A stretch of DNA of 64,000 bases, from assembly GCF_900155965.1 (NCBI RefSeq), contig NZ_FTMG01000003.1, positions 248,001 to 312,000 of the forward strand, written 5' to 3'. The stretch comes from Mucilaginibacter lappiensis. GTDB taxonomy: Bacteria > Bacteroidota > Bacteroidia > Sphingobacteriales > Sphingobacteriaceae. Positions 17,380 through 25,510 of the stretch are shown in pieces (positions within the stretch are counted from its first letter, which is position 1; every line of letters starts with the position of its first letter). Position numbers and translations under genes: made by a program. The notes under the pieces were generated by a model, which did not search any database, was not told where the DNA came from, and was given only the letters and a program-made list of their open reading frames with translations.

Positions 17380-17719
17380 GGTCGACGAACTTCTCTATTC
17401 ACGTTATGCCGAACTTGTTTCGAGACATCCTTTTATGTTGCGAATATATATTACCCTTATGTCATTGGATTGGTTTTATCTAAAATTCACCTATTGGCGC
17501 AAGTCTTGTGTGATAGGTTGTGTGTGTGTAAAGGCTGACTTGTGACCTCGACAGAGCACAAGTCAACAACCCGTCGGCAACCGCACAAGACTTGCGCTAA
17601 AAGCGGGGTGTACAATATGATAGTCTTTAAAATTCACCACATACCTAAACCTTCCTGGTTTAGTGACGTCATACCCATATAAATTCGACAACATTATTTA
17701 ACCATATCACCAACCAGCC
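17380..17719. other. 340-base intergenic region with a nested cruciform repeat
   Basis: The region starts with a degraded REP-like stretch (GCCGAACTTGTTTCGAGACATCC, about 17407-17430), then the nested inverted repeat at 17497-17597, then an AT-rich stretch leading to the lipoprotein gene at 17720. No open frame is supported. Confidence 0.5.
17497..17597. repeat. Nested inverted repeat, 14-bp outer and 9-bp inner stem
   Basis: The outer arms GCGCAAGTCTTGTG (17497-17510) and CACAAGACTTGCGC (17584-17597) are perfect. The inner arms TGACTTGTG (17536-17544) and CACAAGTCA (17557-17565) are also perfect, and the DNA between them pairs partly (GGTTGTGTG with variants of CAACCCG). The whole 101 bases could fold into one long rod. 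Both arm sets share the word ACTTGTG, so the element may have grown by duplication. Confidence 0.8.
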
Positions 17720-18031
17720 ATGAAACAATCATTTATTATTTTATCCTTCCTGTTTATTATAACTGGTTGTGCTACTCAAAAACTTCCCTATACCATTGGC
17801 ATGAGCGAGGCGGATTTCAACGCAAACAAATCGCGCATAGATCTGGTAGAAGCTACAGCCAAAAGAACGGTTTATAAAAGAGACATCGAGTACGACAATA
17901 GACCCGGGGGAACTATGAAACCCACCGCCAGCATGTATTATTATTTCGTAGAAGGCAAACTCGTACGTATGGAACGGGTAGAAGTATTACAGCAGCCCGC
18001 CGTGGTTATTCAGCCGGCTGTGAGAGGTTAA
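17720..18031 (+). CDS. Small lipoprotein, tandem copy A
   Basis: 103 residues with a hydrophobic signal and a lipobox-like ITGC (Cys17), so it is probably lipid-anchored. The mature part has IGMSEADFN, LVEATAKRTVYKRD and MYYYFVEGKLVRMERVE. The same three motifs recur in the next gene, so the two are a tandem duplication. I do not recognise a named family. The MYYYFV..GKLV motif looks like two beta strands of a small SmpA/OmlA-like fold, but that is a guess from pattern only. The C-terminal QPAVVIQPAVRG tail is not shared. Confidence 0.75.
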   Translation: MKQSFIILSFLFIITGCATQKLPYTIGMSEADFNANKSRIDLVEATAKRTVYKRDIEYDNRPGGTMKPTASMYYYFVEGKLVRMERVEVLQQPAVVIQPAVRG

Positions 18032-18101
18032 GAATAACTATATAAAATAGCCCTTATCTGAAAACAACCGAATATCATTTACAAACTTTATCACCACACT
18101 T

Positions 18102-18383
18102 ATGAAAAAGCTACCTATTTTAAGTCTATTGCTATTATTTTTTATGACAAGCTGCAAAACCCCCGTTTATTCCCTGGGAATGTCTGAAAATGAATTTACT
18201 GCCCATTACAAAGGAGCAACAACATTGGTTGAGAAATCTGCAGAAAGAACCGTTTACCGAAGGGAAAGCACCAGCATGATACCCAAACCTACAATGTACT
18301 ACTATTTTGTGAATAGCAAGTTGGTGCGTATAGATGAGGGCGAACGTAAGCCTTATGTTATTGTAGAGCATACCTCCAAATAA
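18102..18383 (+). CDS. Small lipoprotein, tandem copy B
   Basis: 93 residues with a lipobox-like MTSC (Cys18). It repeats the motifs of the gene 70 bases upstream: LGMSENEF, LVEKSAERTVYRRE and MYYYFVNSKLVRIDEGE. The two genes are probably one transcript, since the gap has no hairpin. The next gene (kup) is convergent only 35 bases away, separated by a small GACTTAAGTC palindrome. The function is unknown; the duplicated pair may be cell-envelope components of one system. Confidence 0.75.
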   Translation: MKKLPILSLLLLFFMTSCKTPVYSLGMSENEFTAHYKGATTLVEKSAERTVYRRESTSMIPKPTMYYYFVNSKLVRIDEGERKPYVIVEHTSK

Positions 18384-18418
18384 TAGGCCACCTGTAAAAA
18401 GACTTAAGTCTGATATGA

Positions 18419-20416
18419 TCAGTCTACTTCCAAAACACCATTACTATACGTAACCGGGTCTATCCGTTTAAGGTGAACGTTGCTCACGGGTTTTACCACC
18501 AGCGGTATTTTTTCAATACGGGTTTCGCTGGTATCCAGGCCAAAGGCTTTGGCTTCTGACTGGGCCAGTTTTTTGATGGCGAAGTAACTGTTCAGGATAA
18601 ATGCCTCAGATGTGCTGAACAGGTTATTGTACGACAGGAATTTCTCCATGATCACAAACCTGAAATCGGCCGCTATCTTGTACTTGTTCAATGATTCGTA
18701 CTGGCTGGTAATGTCAATTTCCTTACGCTGCACCATGTCCTCTACCACATTCCTGAACAATACATTTACCCTTGGCTGTATCCGGAAACCTAAGCGAAAC
18801 TCGATCCGGATCACCTTGCCGGGCTCTATCTGGTCAACGCTGTACTCCATGGTATAAGGCTCATCAGTACGTTCTATATGCACAAACCAGTAGGTATCGG
18901 CACGTTTAGGCCTGCGGCTCATGATCGAGTAAATGATCTTTTCTTCTATCTGCTTGCCGTTGTTGGCCTTGGTTAAATAAATTAAATGGGTGGCATATTT
19001 GTTTACCGTAGTATCGGCACTCAGGGCTTTCAACAATGGCAATTGTTCTTTGATATCGATAAAATGCAGGAAACGGTTATTGATCTTGCGAGCCTTAAAC
19101 CAAACGTACATGGTAAATATCAAACCAATTTCAAAGCCTACAAAAAACAACCTATGTATAATTTTCACAGCGTTGGCTACAAAAAACGAGAACTCTACGG
19201 TTAAAAACACGCACAGTATCATGGTAACCATCCATACCGGCCAGTGCTTTACATAACGCATAAAGTAATACATTAAAATGGTGGTACTTAGCATGGCTAT
19301 GGTGATACTAAAGCCATAGGCGGCCGTCATGGCAGCGGATGTTTTGAAGTACAGGGATACCAGGATACAACCTCCACAAAGGATCCAGTTGATGCTGGGA
19401 ATATAGATCTGTCCGCGTATGTTGGATGGATACTTAATAGTAATACGCGGCCAGAAGTTCATGCTTACCGCTTCACTGATCAAGGTGAACGATCCGCTGA
19501 TGAGCGCCTGGCTGGCAATAATGGTAGCCATGGTGGCCAACGCTACACCGGGGATAAGGAACTGGTGCGGTACAATTTCAAAGAAGGGGTTAACACCAGT
19601 AAAATCTTTACCCGGCGCTTGTGCCAAAACCCAGGCACCTTGTCCCAGGTAATTTAAAACCAGGGTGGTTTTTACAAATATCCAGCTTACCTGGATGTTT
19701 TTACGCCCGCAATGGCCCAGGTCGGAATATAAAGCCTCGGCACCGGTGGTACACAAAAATACCGCGCCCAGGAGCCAAAAACCTTTAGGGTGATCCATCA
19801 GTAAGCGTGCGCCGTAATACGGATTTAAAGCTTTAAAGATGGTTGGGTGGTGCATTACCTGCATGGTACCCAAAATGCCCAGCATCACAAACCACAACAG
19901 CATGATGGGTCCGAAAGCAGACCCTACCACCTTGGTACCAAACTGCTGAAAAAAGAATAGCAGGATAATGATACTGATCACGATGATCAAAATAAGATTA
20001 TTACCCGGCACAATAACGCTCGCAAAGGCAGGCACCAGGTTAAGCCCCTCAATGGCCGATGTTACGGATATGGGCGGGGTAATGATACCATCGGCCAGCA
20101 GTGTGCCAGCACCAACAATGGCCGGGATAGCCAGCCATTTGCCATAACGCCTTACCAGTGCATAAAGGGAAAATATCCCCCCCTCCCCTTTATTATCGGC
20201 CTGCAGGGTGATCACGATATATTTAAAGGTAGTTTGCAGGGTGAGGGTCCAGAAGATACAGGATATGGAGCCTAATACCAGGGCCATGTCTACCTTGCCG
20301 CCTTCAACCAGTAAAGTTTGGAAAACATACAGGGGCGAAGTACCGATATCGCCAAAAATAATACCAAGGGTAACTATCAGACCCGCGAAAGAAAGTTGCT
20401 TAACGTGCGAATTCAT
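18419..20416 (-). CDS. kup: KUP-family potassium transporter
   Basis: 665 residues with about twelve membrane helices in the first 430 and a cytoplasmic C-terminal domain. The N-terminal LGIIFGDIGTSPLYVFQTL and the motif DNKGEGGIFSLYALV are hallmarks of the KUP/HAK/KT family, which moves K+ into the cell, probably with protons. Length is normal for the bacterial family. It is a single gene convergent with the lipoprotein pair. Upstream are two copies of a TATCA-TTT-TGATA palindrome (20645-20681) and a dispersed repeat. Confidence 0.96.
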   Translation of the reverse strand: MNSHVKQLSFAGLIVTLGIIFGDIGTSPLYVFQTLLVEGGKVDMALVLGSISCIFWTLTLQTTFKYIVITLQADNKGEGGIFSLYALVRRYGKWLAIPAIVGAGTLLADGIITPPISVTSAIEGLNLVPAFASVIVPGNNLILIIVISIIILLFFFQQFGTKVVGSAFGPIMLLWFVMLGILGTMQVMHHPTIFKALNPYYGARLLMDHPKGFWLLGAVFLCTTGAEALYSDLGHCGRKNIQVSWIFVKTTLVLNYLGQGAWVLAQAPGKDFTGVNPFFEIVPHQFLIPGVALATMATIIASQALISGSFTLISEAVSMNFWPRITIKYPSNIRGQIYIPSINWILCGGCILVSLYFKTSAAMTAAYGFSITIAMLSTTILMYYFMRYVKHWPVWMVTMILCVFLTVEFSFFVANAVKIIHRLFFVGFEIGLIFTMYVWFKARKINNRFLHFIDIKEQLPLLKALSADTTVNKYATHLIYLTKANNGKQIEEKIIYSIMSRRPKRADTYWFVHIERTDEPYTMEYSVDQIEPGKVIRIEFRLGFRIQPRVNVLFRNVVEDMVQRKEIDITSQYESLNKYKIAADFRFVIMEKFLSYNNLFSTSEAFILNSYFAIKKLAQSEAKAFGLDTSETRIEKIPLVVKPVSNVHLKRIDPVTYSNGVLEVD

Positions 20417-20644
20417 TTAATGAGATAAAAAAGAGGGATTGATATGACGGAGCAAAGATTACCAGTGAGGTTTGTGCCATTGTTTTTATTTTTTTGATTG
20501 GCAACTTCAGAAAACAACACCGTCATACATTAATTTGATTGATGATTTACCCTAGCCAAAATGCGTGCCGGGAGAGTTTTTATTTAGATAAAACTTTGTA
20601 TAACAGAAATATAACTAAAACTACATCACTTTCATTTCGGTTTA

Positions 20645-20681
20645 AAAACCTATCATTTTGATAGGTTTTATCATTTTGATA
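20645..20681. promoter_or_regulatory. Tandem TATCA-TTT-TGATA palindromes
   Basis: AAAACCTATCA (20645-20655) and TGATAGGTTTT (20659-20669) form an 11-bp stem with a three-base loop. The core TATCATTTTGATA is then repeated at 20669-20681, an 18-base period. It could be a double operator for kup, about 230 bases away, or an RNA end hairpin for the TIGR02757 gene. Sequence alone does not decide. Confidence 0.5.
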
Positions 20682-20722
20682 GAGTTATTGGCGTGCCCGA
20701 TTTTACCAATAAAACTACCCAA

Positions 20723-20813
20723 TATGTCATTGCGTTAGCGTGGCAATCTCCTCGCGTTGTCATCGGCAGGAATAGCTACGAGATTGCTTCGTCGTTTCTC
20801 CTCCTATGACATA
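20723..20813. repeat. Dispersed palindrome, ATGTCATTG...CAATGACAT class, copy 2
   Basis: It shares with 16497-16588 the words GTGGCAATCTCCTCGCGTT, CTACGAGATTGCTTCGTCG and a terminal ATGACAT. The first arm begins TATGTCATTGCGTTAGCG and the last ends CTATGACATA. It lies 35 bases beyond the stop of the TIGR02757 gene. Confidence 0.8.
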
Positions 20814-20847
20814 TGGAAGAGATAAATGAATGATTTATAAAACAGAG

Positions 20848-21699
20848 TTAAAATTGCACACCCCAGCGTTCTTCTATGCCGAGGCCGAAGAGGGCGAAAT
20901 CGTATTTTACGGGGTCTGATGGGTCAAACTCGCGCAGGCGGGTGGTGAGTTCTTCGGCGGTTTGCCAATCGGTTTGTTTGCGGGTGATGAGGAGCAGCTT
21001 ACGCGCCACCCTATCCACATGCAAATCAAGCGGACAGATGAGATCGGCCGGTTTAATACGGTTCCAGATCCCAAAATCAACCCTGCAATTGTCCTGGCGC
21101 ACCATCCAGCGCAAAAACATATTCAACCGCTTACAAGTAGACTTTTGCGAGGGGGAAGATACATGTTTTTTGGTACGGTGCGGATAATCGGGCAGGGAAA
21201 AGAAATAGGAACGGAAGTGGTTCAGGGCCGTTTCAGCCCCAACTGCCTTGTCATTCTGAGCGGAGCGGAGAACCTGTTGCCGATTAGATCCTTCGCTATC
21301 GCTCAGGATGACAAATTCTTTTATAATTGCGGGCAAAAACGCATCCTCCAACGAATCAAATCTTTCGTAATGATATCTGAAAAAGGCAATGAAGTACAGG
21401 GTATCAATATCGTTAAAAGTGCGGTGCTTAAAATTGAGCAGCTTTTTCAGGTCTACTTCTTCATGATTGACGATAAAATCATAGGGAGCGCCATCCATGA
21501 GGGTGATCAGCTCCTTACATTTTTTGATGATGGTAACACGCTGCCCCCAGGATAAAGTAGCGGCCCAGAAACCCATGATCTCAATATCCTGCTTACGAGT
21601 AAACATGTGCGGGATGGATATCGGGTCGTTCTCAATAAAACCGGGCTGGTTATATTGGGCTACTTTAGCGTCGAGGAAGGCTTTTACGTTTTCGATCAT
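20848..21699 (-). CDS. TIGR02757 family protein carrying an in-frame repeat insertion
   Basis: 283 residues. The family is widespread in Bacteroidota and spirochaetes and of unknown function. Family-like stretches are FIENDPISIPHMFTRKQDIE and FWAATLSWGQR near the N-terminus, DLHVDRVARKLLLI, and FDPSDPVKYDFALFGLG near the end. The middle (about residues 128-151) reads VILSDSEGSN..QVLRSAQND, which is the translation of a dispersed palindrome at 21248-21314, not family sequence. The frame is intact on both sides, so the protein may still fold with a 22-24 residue loop. It is the last gene of a same-strand run after proS and metB. Confidence 0.85.
   Translation of the reverse strand: MIENVKAFLDAKVAQYNQPGFIENDPISIPHMFTRKQDIEIMGFWAATLSWGQRVTIIKKCKELITLMDGAPYDFIVNHEEVDLKKLLNFKHRTFNDIDTLYFIAFFRYHYERFDSLEDAFLPAIIKEFVILSDSEGSNRQQVLRSAQNDKAVGAETALNHFRSYFFSLPDYPHRTKKHVSSPSQKSTCKRLNMFLRWMVRQDNCRVDFGIWNRIKPADLICPLDLHVDRVARKLLLITRKQTDWQTAEELTTRLREFDPSDPVKYDFALFGLGIEERWGVQF
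21248..21314. repeat. Palindromic element inside the TIGR02757 coding region
   Basis: TTGTCATTCTGAGCG (21248-21262) is an inverted copy of CGCTCAGGATGACAA (21300-21314) with one mismatch. The 67 bases between and including the arms resemble the GTCAT..CTGAG intergenic palindromes of this genome (compare 3945-4024). The element keeps the reading frame open on the minus strand. Confidence 0.85.
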
Positions 21700-21712
21700 A
21701 ATTATGATAGAG

Positions 21713-21789
21713 TCAAGAGATAAGAATCAAGAGTCAAGAAAAACGTTGCAGCCAAATCTTAATTCTTGATTCTAACTTCTTGATTCTTT
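21713..21789. repeat. Low-complexity repeat of GAATCAAGA / TCTTGATTC words
   Basis: Two or three copies of GAGTCAAGA and GAATCAAGA on the left are mirrored by TTCTTGATTCT words on the right, so the gap between metB and the TIGR02757 gene can form a long loose hairpin. The same class occurs at 55303-55421. Confidence 0.75.
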
Positions 21790-21790
21790 T

Positions 21791-22930
21791 CTAAGCTAAA
21801 GCTTGTTTCAAATCCTCCAGCAAATCCTCAATATCTTCTACTCCTACGCTCAGGCGCAGCAGATTGTCAACCACGCCGGCTTTTTCGCGCTCGGCTTTGG
21901 GGATGGAACCGTGGGTCATGCTTACGGGGTGATTGATGAGTGATTCAACACCGCCTAACGACTCGGCTAATGAAAATATTTTAAATGATGACGCAATGCG
22001 GAAAGTTTCCTGCAGATCGGCGCCTTTCAATACAATAGAGATCATACCACCAAAATCCTTCATTTGCTTTTTAGCAACTTTGTGATTTGGATGATCGGTA
22101 AAGCCCGGCCAGTATATCTTCTCTACCTTGGGATGTGTTTTCAGGAACTCTGCTATTTGCTTTCCATTTTCACAATGGGCTTTCATGCGCAGGTGCAGGG
22201 TTTTGATACCGCGCAGCACCAGGAAACTATCCATTGGGCCTGGGGTAGCGCCGCAGGCGTTATAAATAAACCACAGTCTTTTGTACAATTCCTCATCGCT
22301 CAGCATCAGGGCGCCCATCACCACATCAGAGTGACCGCCAATGTATTTGGTTACCGAATGCATTACCACATCGGCACCCAGGTCGATAGGATTTTGCAGG
22401 TATGGCGAAGCGAAGGTATTATCTACTACAAAAAGCAGGTTCTTTTCCTTTGATATTTTGCCGATCGCCTCAATATCCACAATTTGCATGGTGGGATTGG
22501 TTGGCGTTTCTATCCAGATGAGCTTGGTTTTATCGTTGGTATACTCGCGGATGATCTCGGGGTTCGACAGATCAAGGAAATGGAATTTGATACCGTAGTT
22601 AGCGTATATCTTGGTAAAGATGCGGTACGAGCCGCCGTAAAGATCGTTCCCGGTGATCACTTCATCGCCCGGAGCAAGGAGTTTCATTACCGCATCGGTA
22701 GCACCCATTCCGCTTGAAAATGCGAGTCCGAATTTAGCATTTTCCAATGCTGCTAAACAGTCTTCCAGCGCCTTGCGGGTTGGGTTGGTACCACGCGAGT
22801 ACTCATAGCCTTTATTATCACCCGGCGATTTTTGCCAGTAGGTTGATGTCTGGTATATCGGCGTCATGATAGCGCCGGTTGTTGGATCGGGCTCCTGCCC
22901 TGCGTGTATAGCTTTTGTTGCAAATTTCAT
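21791..22930 (-). CDS. metB: Cystathionine gamma-synthase/lyase-family PLP enzyme
   Basis: 379 residues from the ATG at 22930. An ATG at 22966 would add MNYDPLTYELPI, which is translated from a dispersed repeat. The protein begins MKFATKAIHAGQEPDPTTGA, and carries the Cys/Met-metabolism signature with PLP Lys195 in SVTKYIGGHSD, and GLAFSSGMGATDAV for phosphate binding. The family makes cystathionine from an activated homoserine and cysteine, or breaks it down. The sequence does not separate MetB from a gamma-lyase with certainty. Length is normal. It may be co-transcribed with proS (gap 86 bases) but a repeat separates them. Confidence 0.9.
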   Translation of the reverse strand: MKFATKAIHAGQEPDPTTGAIMTPIYQTSTYWQKSPGDNKGYEYSRGTNPTRKALEDCLAALENAKFGLAFSSGMGATDAVMKLLAPGDEVITGNDLYGGSYRIFTKIYANYGIKFHFLDLSNPEIIREYTNDKTKLIWIETPTNPTMQIVDIEAIGKISKEKNLLFVVDNTFASPYLQNPIDLGADVVMHSVTKYIGGHSDVVMGALMLSDEELYKRLWFIYNACGATPGPMDSFLVLRGIKTLHLRMKAHCENGKQIAEFLKTHPKVEKIYWPGFTDHPNHKVAKKQMKDFGGMISIVLKGADLQETFRIASSFKIFSLAESLGGVESLINHPVSMTHGSIPKAEREKAGVVDNLLRLSVGVEDIEDLLEDLKQALA

Positions 22931-22932
22931 AA

Positions 22933-23009
22933 TTGGTAGTTCATAGGTTAATGGATCATAGTTCATGGTTTAATAGTTTTGACTATGAACTATTAACCAT
23001 GAACTATAG
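22933..23009. repeat. Dispersed repeat of ATGAACTATGAACC-type words
   Basis: The words GTTCATAGGTTAATGG, ATAGTTCATGG, GACTATGAACTATTAACC and ATGAACTATAGG mirror each other across the gap between proS and metB. It supplies a false upstream start for metB. Words of similar form occur at 15275-15357 and at the mnmE start. Confidence 0.75.
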
Positions 23010-23016
23010 GCTGGCT

Positions 23017-24489
23017 CTAATACGCGCGCGCGAAGAGAACTCTTTGTTTAGAAGGTGCTCCTGTCAAAATACATTTACCTTCTTCCTGTTTGTTATCCAA
23101 AGGTATGCAACGGATTGTCGCTTTAGTTTCCTCTTTTATCTTTTGTTCGGTTTCTGGTGTGCCGTCCCAGTGAGCGCTCAGGAAACCTGGCTCTTCATCC
23201 AGCATGCGTTTAAACTCATCGTAGGTATCAACCTCGGTGGTATTTTCGGCCCGGAAATCGAAGGCTTTTTTGTAGATGTTATTTTGAATTTCATCCAGCA
23301 AAGCTTCAATATGCTGTGCTAAACCTTCCTGGTTCACGGTTTCCTTGGTTTTGGTATCCCGACGGGCAAGCTCCACAGTGCCGTTTGTCATATCACGGCT
23401 GCCGATAGCTACGCGCAATGGTACGCCTTTCAGCTCGTACTCGGCAAATTTGGCTCCGGGGCGGTGGGTGTCGCGTTTATCAAATTTTACAGAGATACCT
23501 TTTGCTTTAAGTTCCTTGGTTAAACCGGCTACGTAAGCGGCAATATTGTCCAGCTCTTCATCGTGTTTGTATATAGGCACAACTACTACTTGAATAGGTG
23601 CCAGTTTTGGAGGCAATACCAATCCGGCATCATCAGAGTGAGCCATGATCAAGGCACCGATCAAACGGGTAGATACACCCCATGAAGTTGCCCAAACAAA
23701 ATCCTGAACATTCTCTTTGTTCGTAAATTTTACATCAAAAGCCTTGGCGAAGTTTTGCCCAAGAAAATGCGATGTACCTGCCTGCAGGGCTTTACCGTCC
23801 TGCATTAAAGCCTCAATACAATAGGTATCCAAGGCGCCGGCAAAGCGCTCATTGGCGGTTTTACGGCCTTTTACTACCGGCAGTGCCATCCAGTTTTCGG
23901 CAAAATCGGCATATACGTTCAGCATTTGCTCAGTTTCGGCTACCGCTTCCTCTGAGGTAGCGTGGGCGGTGTGCCCTTCCTGCCATAAAAACTCGCTGGT
24001 GCGTAGGAACAAACGGGTACGCATTTCCCAGCGCATTACGTTGGCCCACTGGTTCACCAGGATAGGCAGGTCGCGGTATGATTGTATCCAGCCCTTATAC
24101 GTGTTCCAGATAATGGTTTCTGATGTTGGGCGGATAATGAGTTCTTCTTCCAGTTTGGCATCCTCATCAACTATGATATTGCCATTGCCATCGTTTTTTA
24201 GGCGATAATGAGTAACCACAGCACATTCCTTGGCAAAACCATCTACGTGACTGGCCTCTTTTGAAAAGAAGGATTTGGGTATCAGCAGCGGGAAATAGGC
24301 ATTACTATGCCCGGTATCTTTAAACATCTGATCCAGTACGGCTTGTATTTTTTCCCATATCGAGTATCCGTACGGCTTAATGATCATGCATCCTCTAACC
24401 GGCGAATATTCGGCCATATCAGATTTTATTACCAGGTCATTAAACCATTGCGAATAATCTTCGTCTTTACTAATAACACCTTTACTCAT
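23017..24489 (-). CDS. proS: Prolyl-tRNA synthetase, type 3
   Basis: 490 residues from the ATG at 24489 ([20 protein letters not shown]). Sixty open codons upstream are low-complexity and cover the promoter region, so they are rejected. Class II motifs are visible: [37 protein letters not shown] and [20 protein letters not shown]. The anticodon-binding domain and a C-terminal zinc-type domain ending in Tyr (VLFARAY) place it in the type 3 (archaeal/eukaryotic-like) ProS class, which is usual for Bacteroidota. It charges tRNA-Pro in the cytoplasm. Confidence 0.97.
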   Translation of the reverse strand: MSKGVISKDEDYSQWFNDLVIKSDMAEYSPVRGCMIIKPYGYSIWEKIQAVLDQMFKDTGHSNAYFPLLIPKSFFSKEASHVDGFAKECAVVTHYRLKNDGNGNIIVDEDAKLEEELIIRPTSETIIWNTYKGWIQSYRDLPILVNQWANVMRWEMRTRLFLRTSEFLWQEGHTAHATSEEAVAETEQMLNVYADFAENWMALPVVKGRKTANERFAGALDTYCIEALMQDGKALQAGTSHFLGQNFAKAFDVKFTNKENVQDFVWATSWGVSTRLIGALIMAHSDDAGLVLPPKLAPIQVVVVPIYKHDEELDNIAAYVAGLTKELKAKGISVKFDKRDTHRPGAKFAEYELKGVPLRVAIGSRDMTNGTVELARRDTKTKETVNQEGLAQHIEALLDEIQNNIYKKAFDFRAENTTEVDTYDEFKRMLDEEPGFLSAHWDGTPETEQKIKEETKATIRCIPLDNKQEEGKCILTGAPSKQRVLFARAY

Positions 24490-24536
24490 ATTGATTGGAA
24501 TATATAATTTGACTTGTGCGAATTTGTATATTGCGC

Positions 24537-24544
24537 CAAATTTA
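24537..24544 (-). promoter_or_regulatory. Candidate -7 box of proS
   Basis: On the minus strand the sequence is TAAATTTG, an exact TAnnTTTG match 47 bases upstream of the chosen start at 24489. It lies inside the region that a longer proS frame would cover, which supports the shorter start. No clear -33 TTG was identified. Confidence 0.4.
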
Positions 24545-24589
24545 TAAATTAAAAAGTTATTTGAACTCGAACTTTTCACATACCTGCAT

Positions 24590-25489
24590 ATGAAACGGAA
24601 CATTGCTATAGGAATTTTTCTGATCGGCGCCATGGCGTTGAGTTCCTGCTCCACAACTAAGCTTGCCAATACCGATACCAGCGATGACGTTTATTTTTCG
24701 AAAGCAAAGGCTGGTGACGAACCTACTTACGCCGCAGCCGATAATTATAACCCGAACGCGGCACAAGGCCAGACTTATATTGACGATGATGACGATTATT
24801 TTTACTATGATGATTATGCATCGCGCATCAACCGTTTCAACTATTTCTCTCCTTTTAGTTTTTATGACAATTTGTACTACGGCTACAGCGACCCTTATTA
24901 TAACAATGGATTTAGCTTAGGCTTTAACTATGGCCCCTGGGGTTATGGCTACTCTCCTTACGGTTATGGTGGCTACGGCTATGGTGGCTGGGGGTTGGGT
25001 TATGGCTACGGCGGCTGGGGAGGCCTGGGCTGGGGTGGCTATGGAGGATATTATGGTGGCGGCTACTACGGCGGCGGTTATCCGGGAGGATATTGGGGTA
25101 GCAATTACTTCACCTCCGGCAGGCCACGTCCAAACAGGGGGCCGGGCATTCCATTTGGCGCCGGCGGAGGCAGGGGTATTCCCAGCGGCACACCGGGTTA
25201 TGGCTCGCGCGTATCACCCGGTGGTGGTGGTATAGGCTATATACCAGGCGGCCGTGGCACCAACAACAATTATTCGCGCCCGGCACGTACAGATGCGCGT
25301 CCGTCACGTCCGGGATATCAACAAACAAATGCCGACAATGCACGGCCGGTTACACAACAGCAACCCCAGTATCAGCAGCCCCAGGTTGATCGTTCTTCTT
25401 CCGCTCCATCCAACAATTCTTCGGGTGGAGGTTCCAGAAGTTCCGGCGGTGGTGGCGGCGGCGGTGGCGGCAGACCAAGCAGACCATAA
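24590..25489 (+). CDS. Gly/Tyr-rich lipoprotein
   Basis: 299 residues: a signal with lipobox-like ALSSC (Cys20), an acidic and Tyr-rich segment ([14 protein letters not shown]), then a long stretch of [12 protein letters not shown] repeats (about 105-165), a Pro/Arg/Gly region, a Gln-rich segment and a C-terminal poly-Gly tract. This is a low-complexity surface or periplasmic lipoprotein, common in Sphingobacteriaceae and without known activity. It could be structural. It is followed after 21 bases by the FadL-like porin gene and may be co-transcribed with it. The extreme repeat content means the exact length may vary between strains. Confidence 0.8.
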   Translation: MKRNIAIGIFLIGAMALSSCSTTKLANTDTSDDVYFSKAKAGDEPTYAAADNYNPNAAQGQTYIDDDDDYFYYDDYASRINRFNYFSPFSFYDNLYYGYSDPYYNNGFSLGFNYGPWGYGYSPYGYGGYGYGGWGLGYGYGGWGGLGWGGYGGYYGGGYYGGGYPGGYWGSNYFTSGRPRPNRGPGIPFGAGGGRGIPSGTPGYGSRVSPGGGGIGYIPGGRGTNNNYSRPARTDARPSRPGYQQTNADNARPVTQQQPQYQQPQVDRSSSAPSNNSSGGGSRSSGGGGGGGGGRPSRP

Positions 25490-25510
25490 ACTTTATCATC
25501 CTGAAATTCT

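Larger units (their letters stand above)
20417..20847. other. 431-base intergenic region upstream of kup
   Basis: It contains an AT-rich leader before kup, a tandem palindrome (20645-20681) and a dispersed repeat (20723-20813). The sequence TAATCTTTG on the minus strand about 45 bases upstream of kup is close to a -7 box but has one base too many. No open frame is supported. Confidence 0.5.

Noticed and set aside
24490..24669. A 60-residue N-terminal extension of prolyl-tRNA synthetase
   Set aside because: The extension is low-complexity and not family-like, it covers the -7 candidate at 24537-24544, and [15 protein letters not shown] is a proper ProS start.
24950..25110. Dense GGTTATGGCTACGG-type repeats suggesting a CRISPR array or minisatellite
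   Set aside because: They are codons for the Gly/Tyr-rich part of a lipoprotein. Spacing is irregular and there are no unique spacers or leader.
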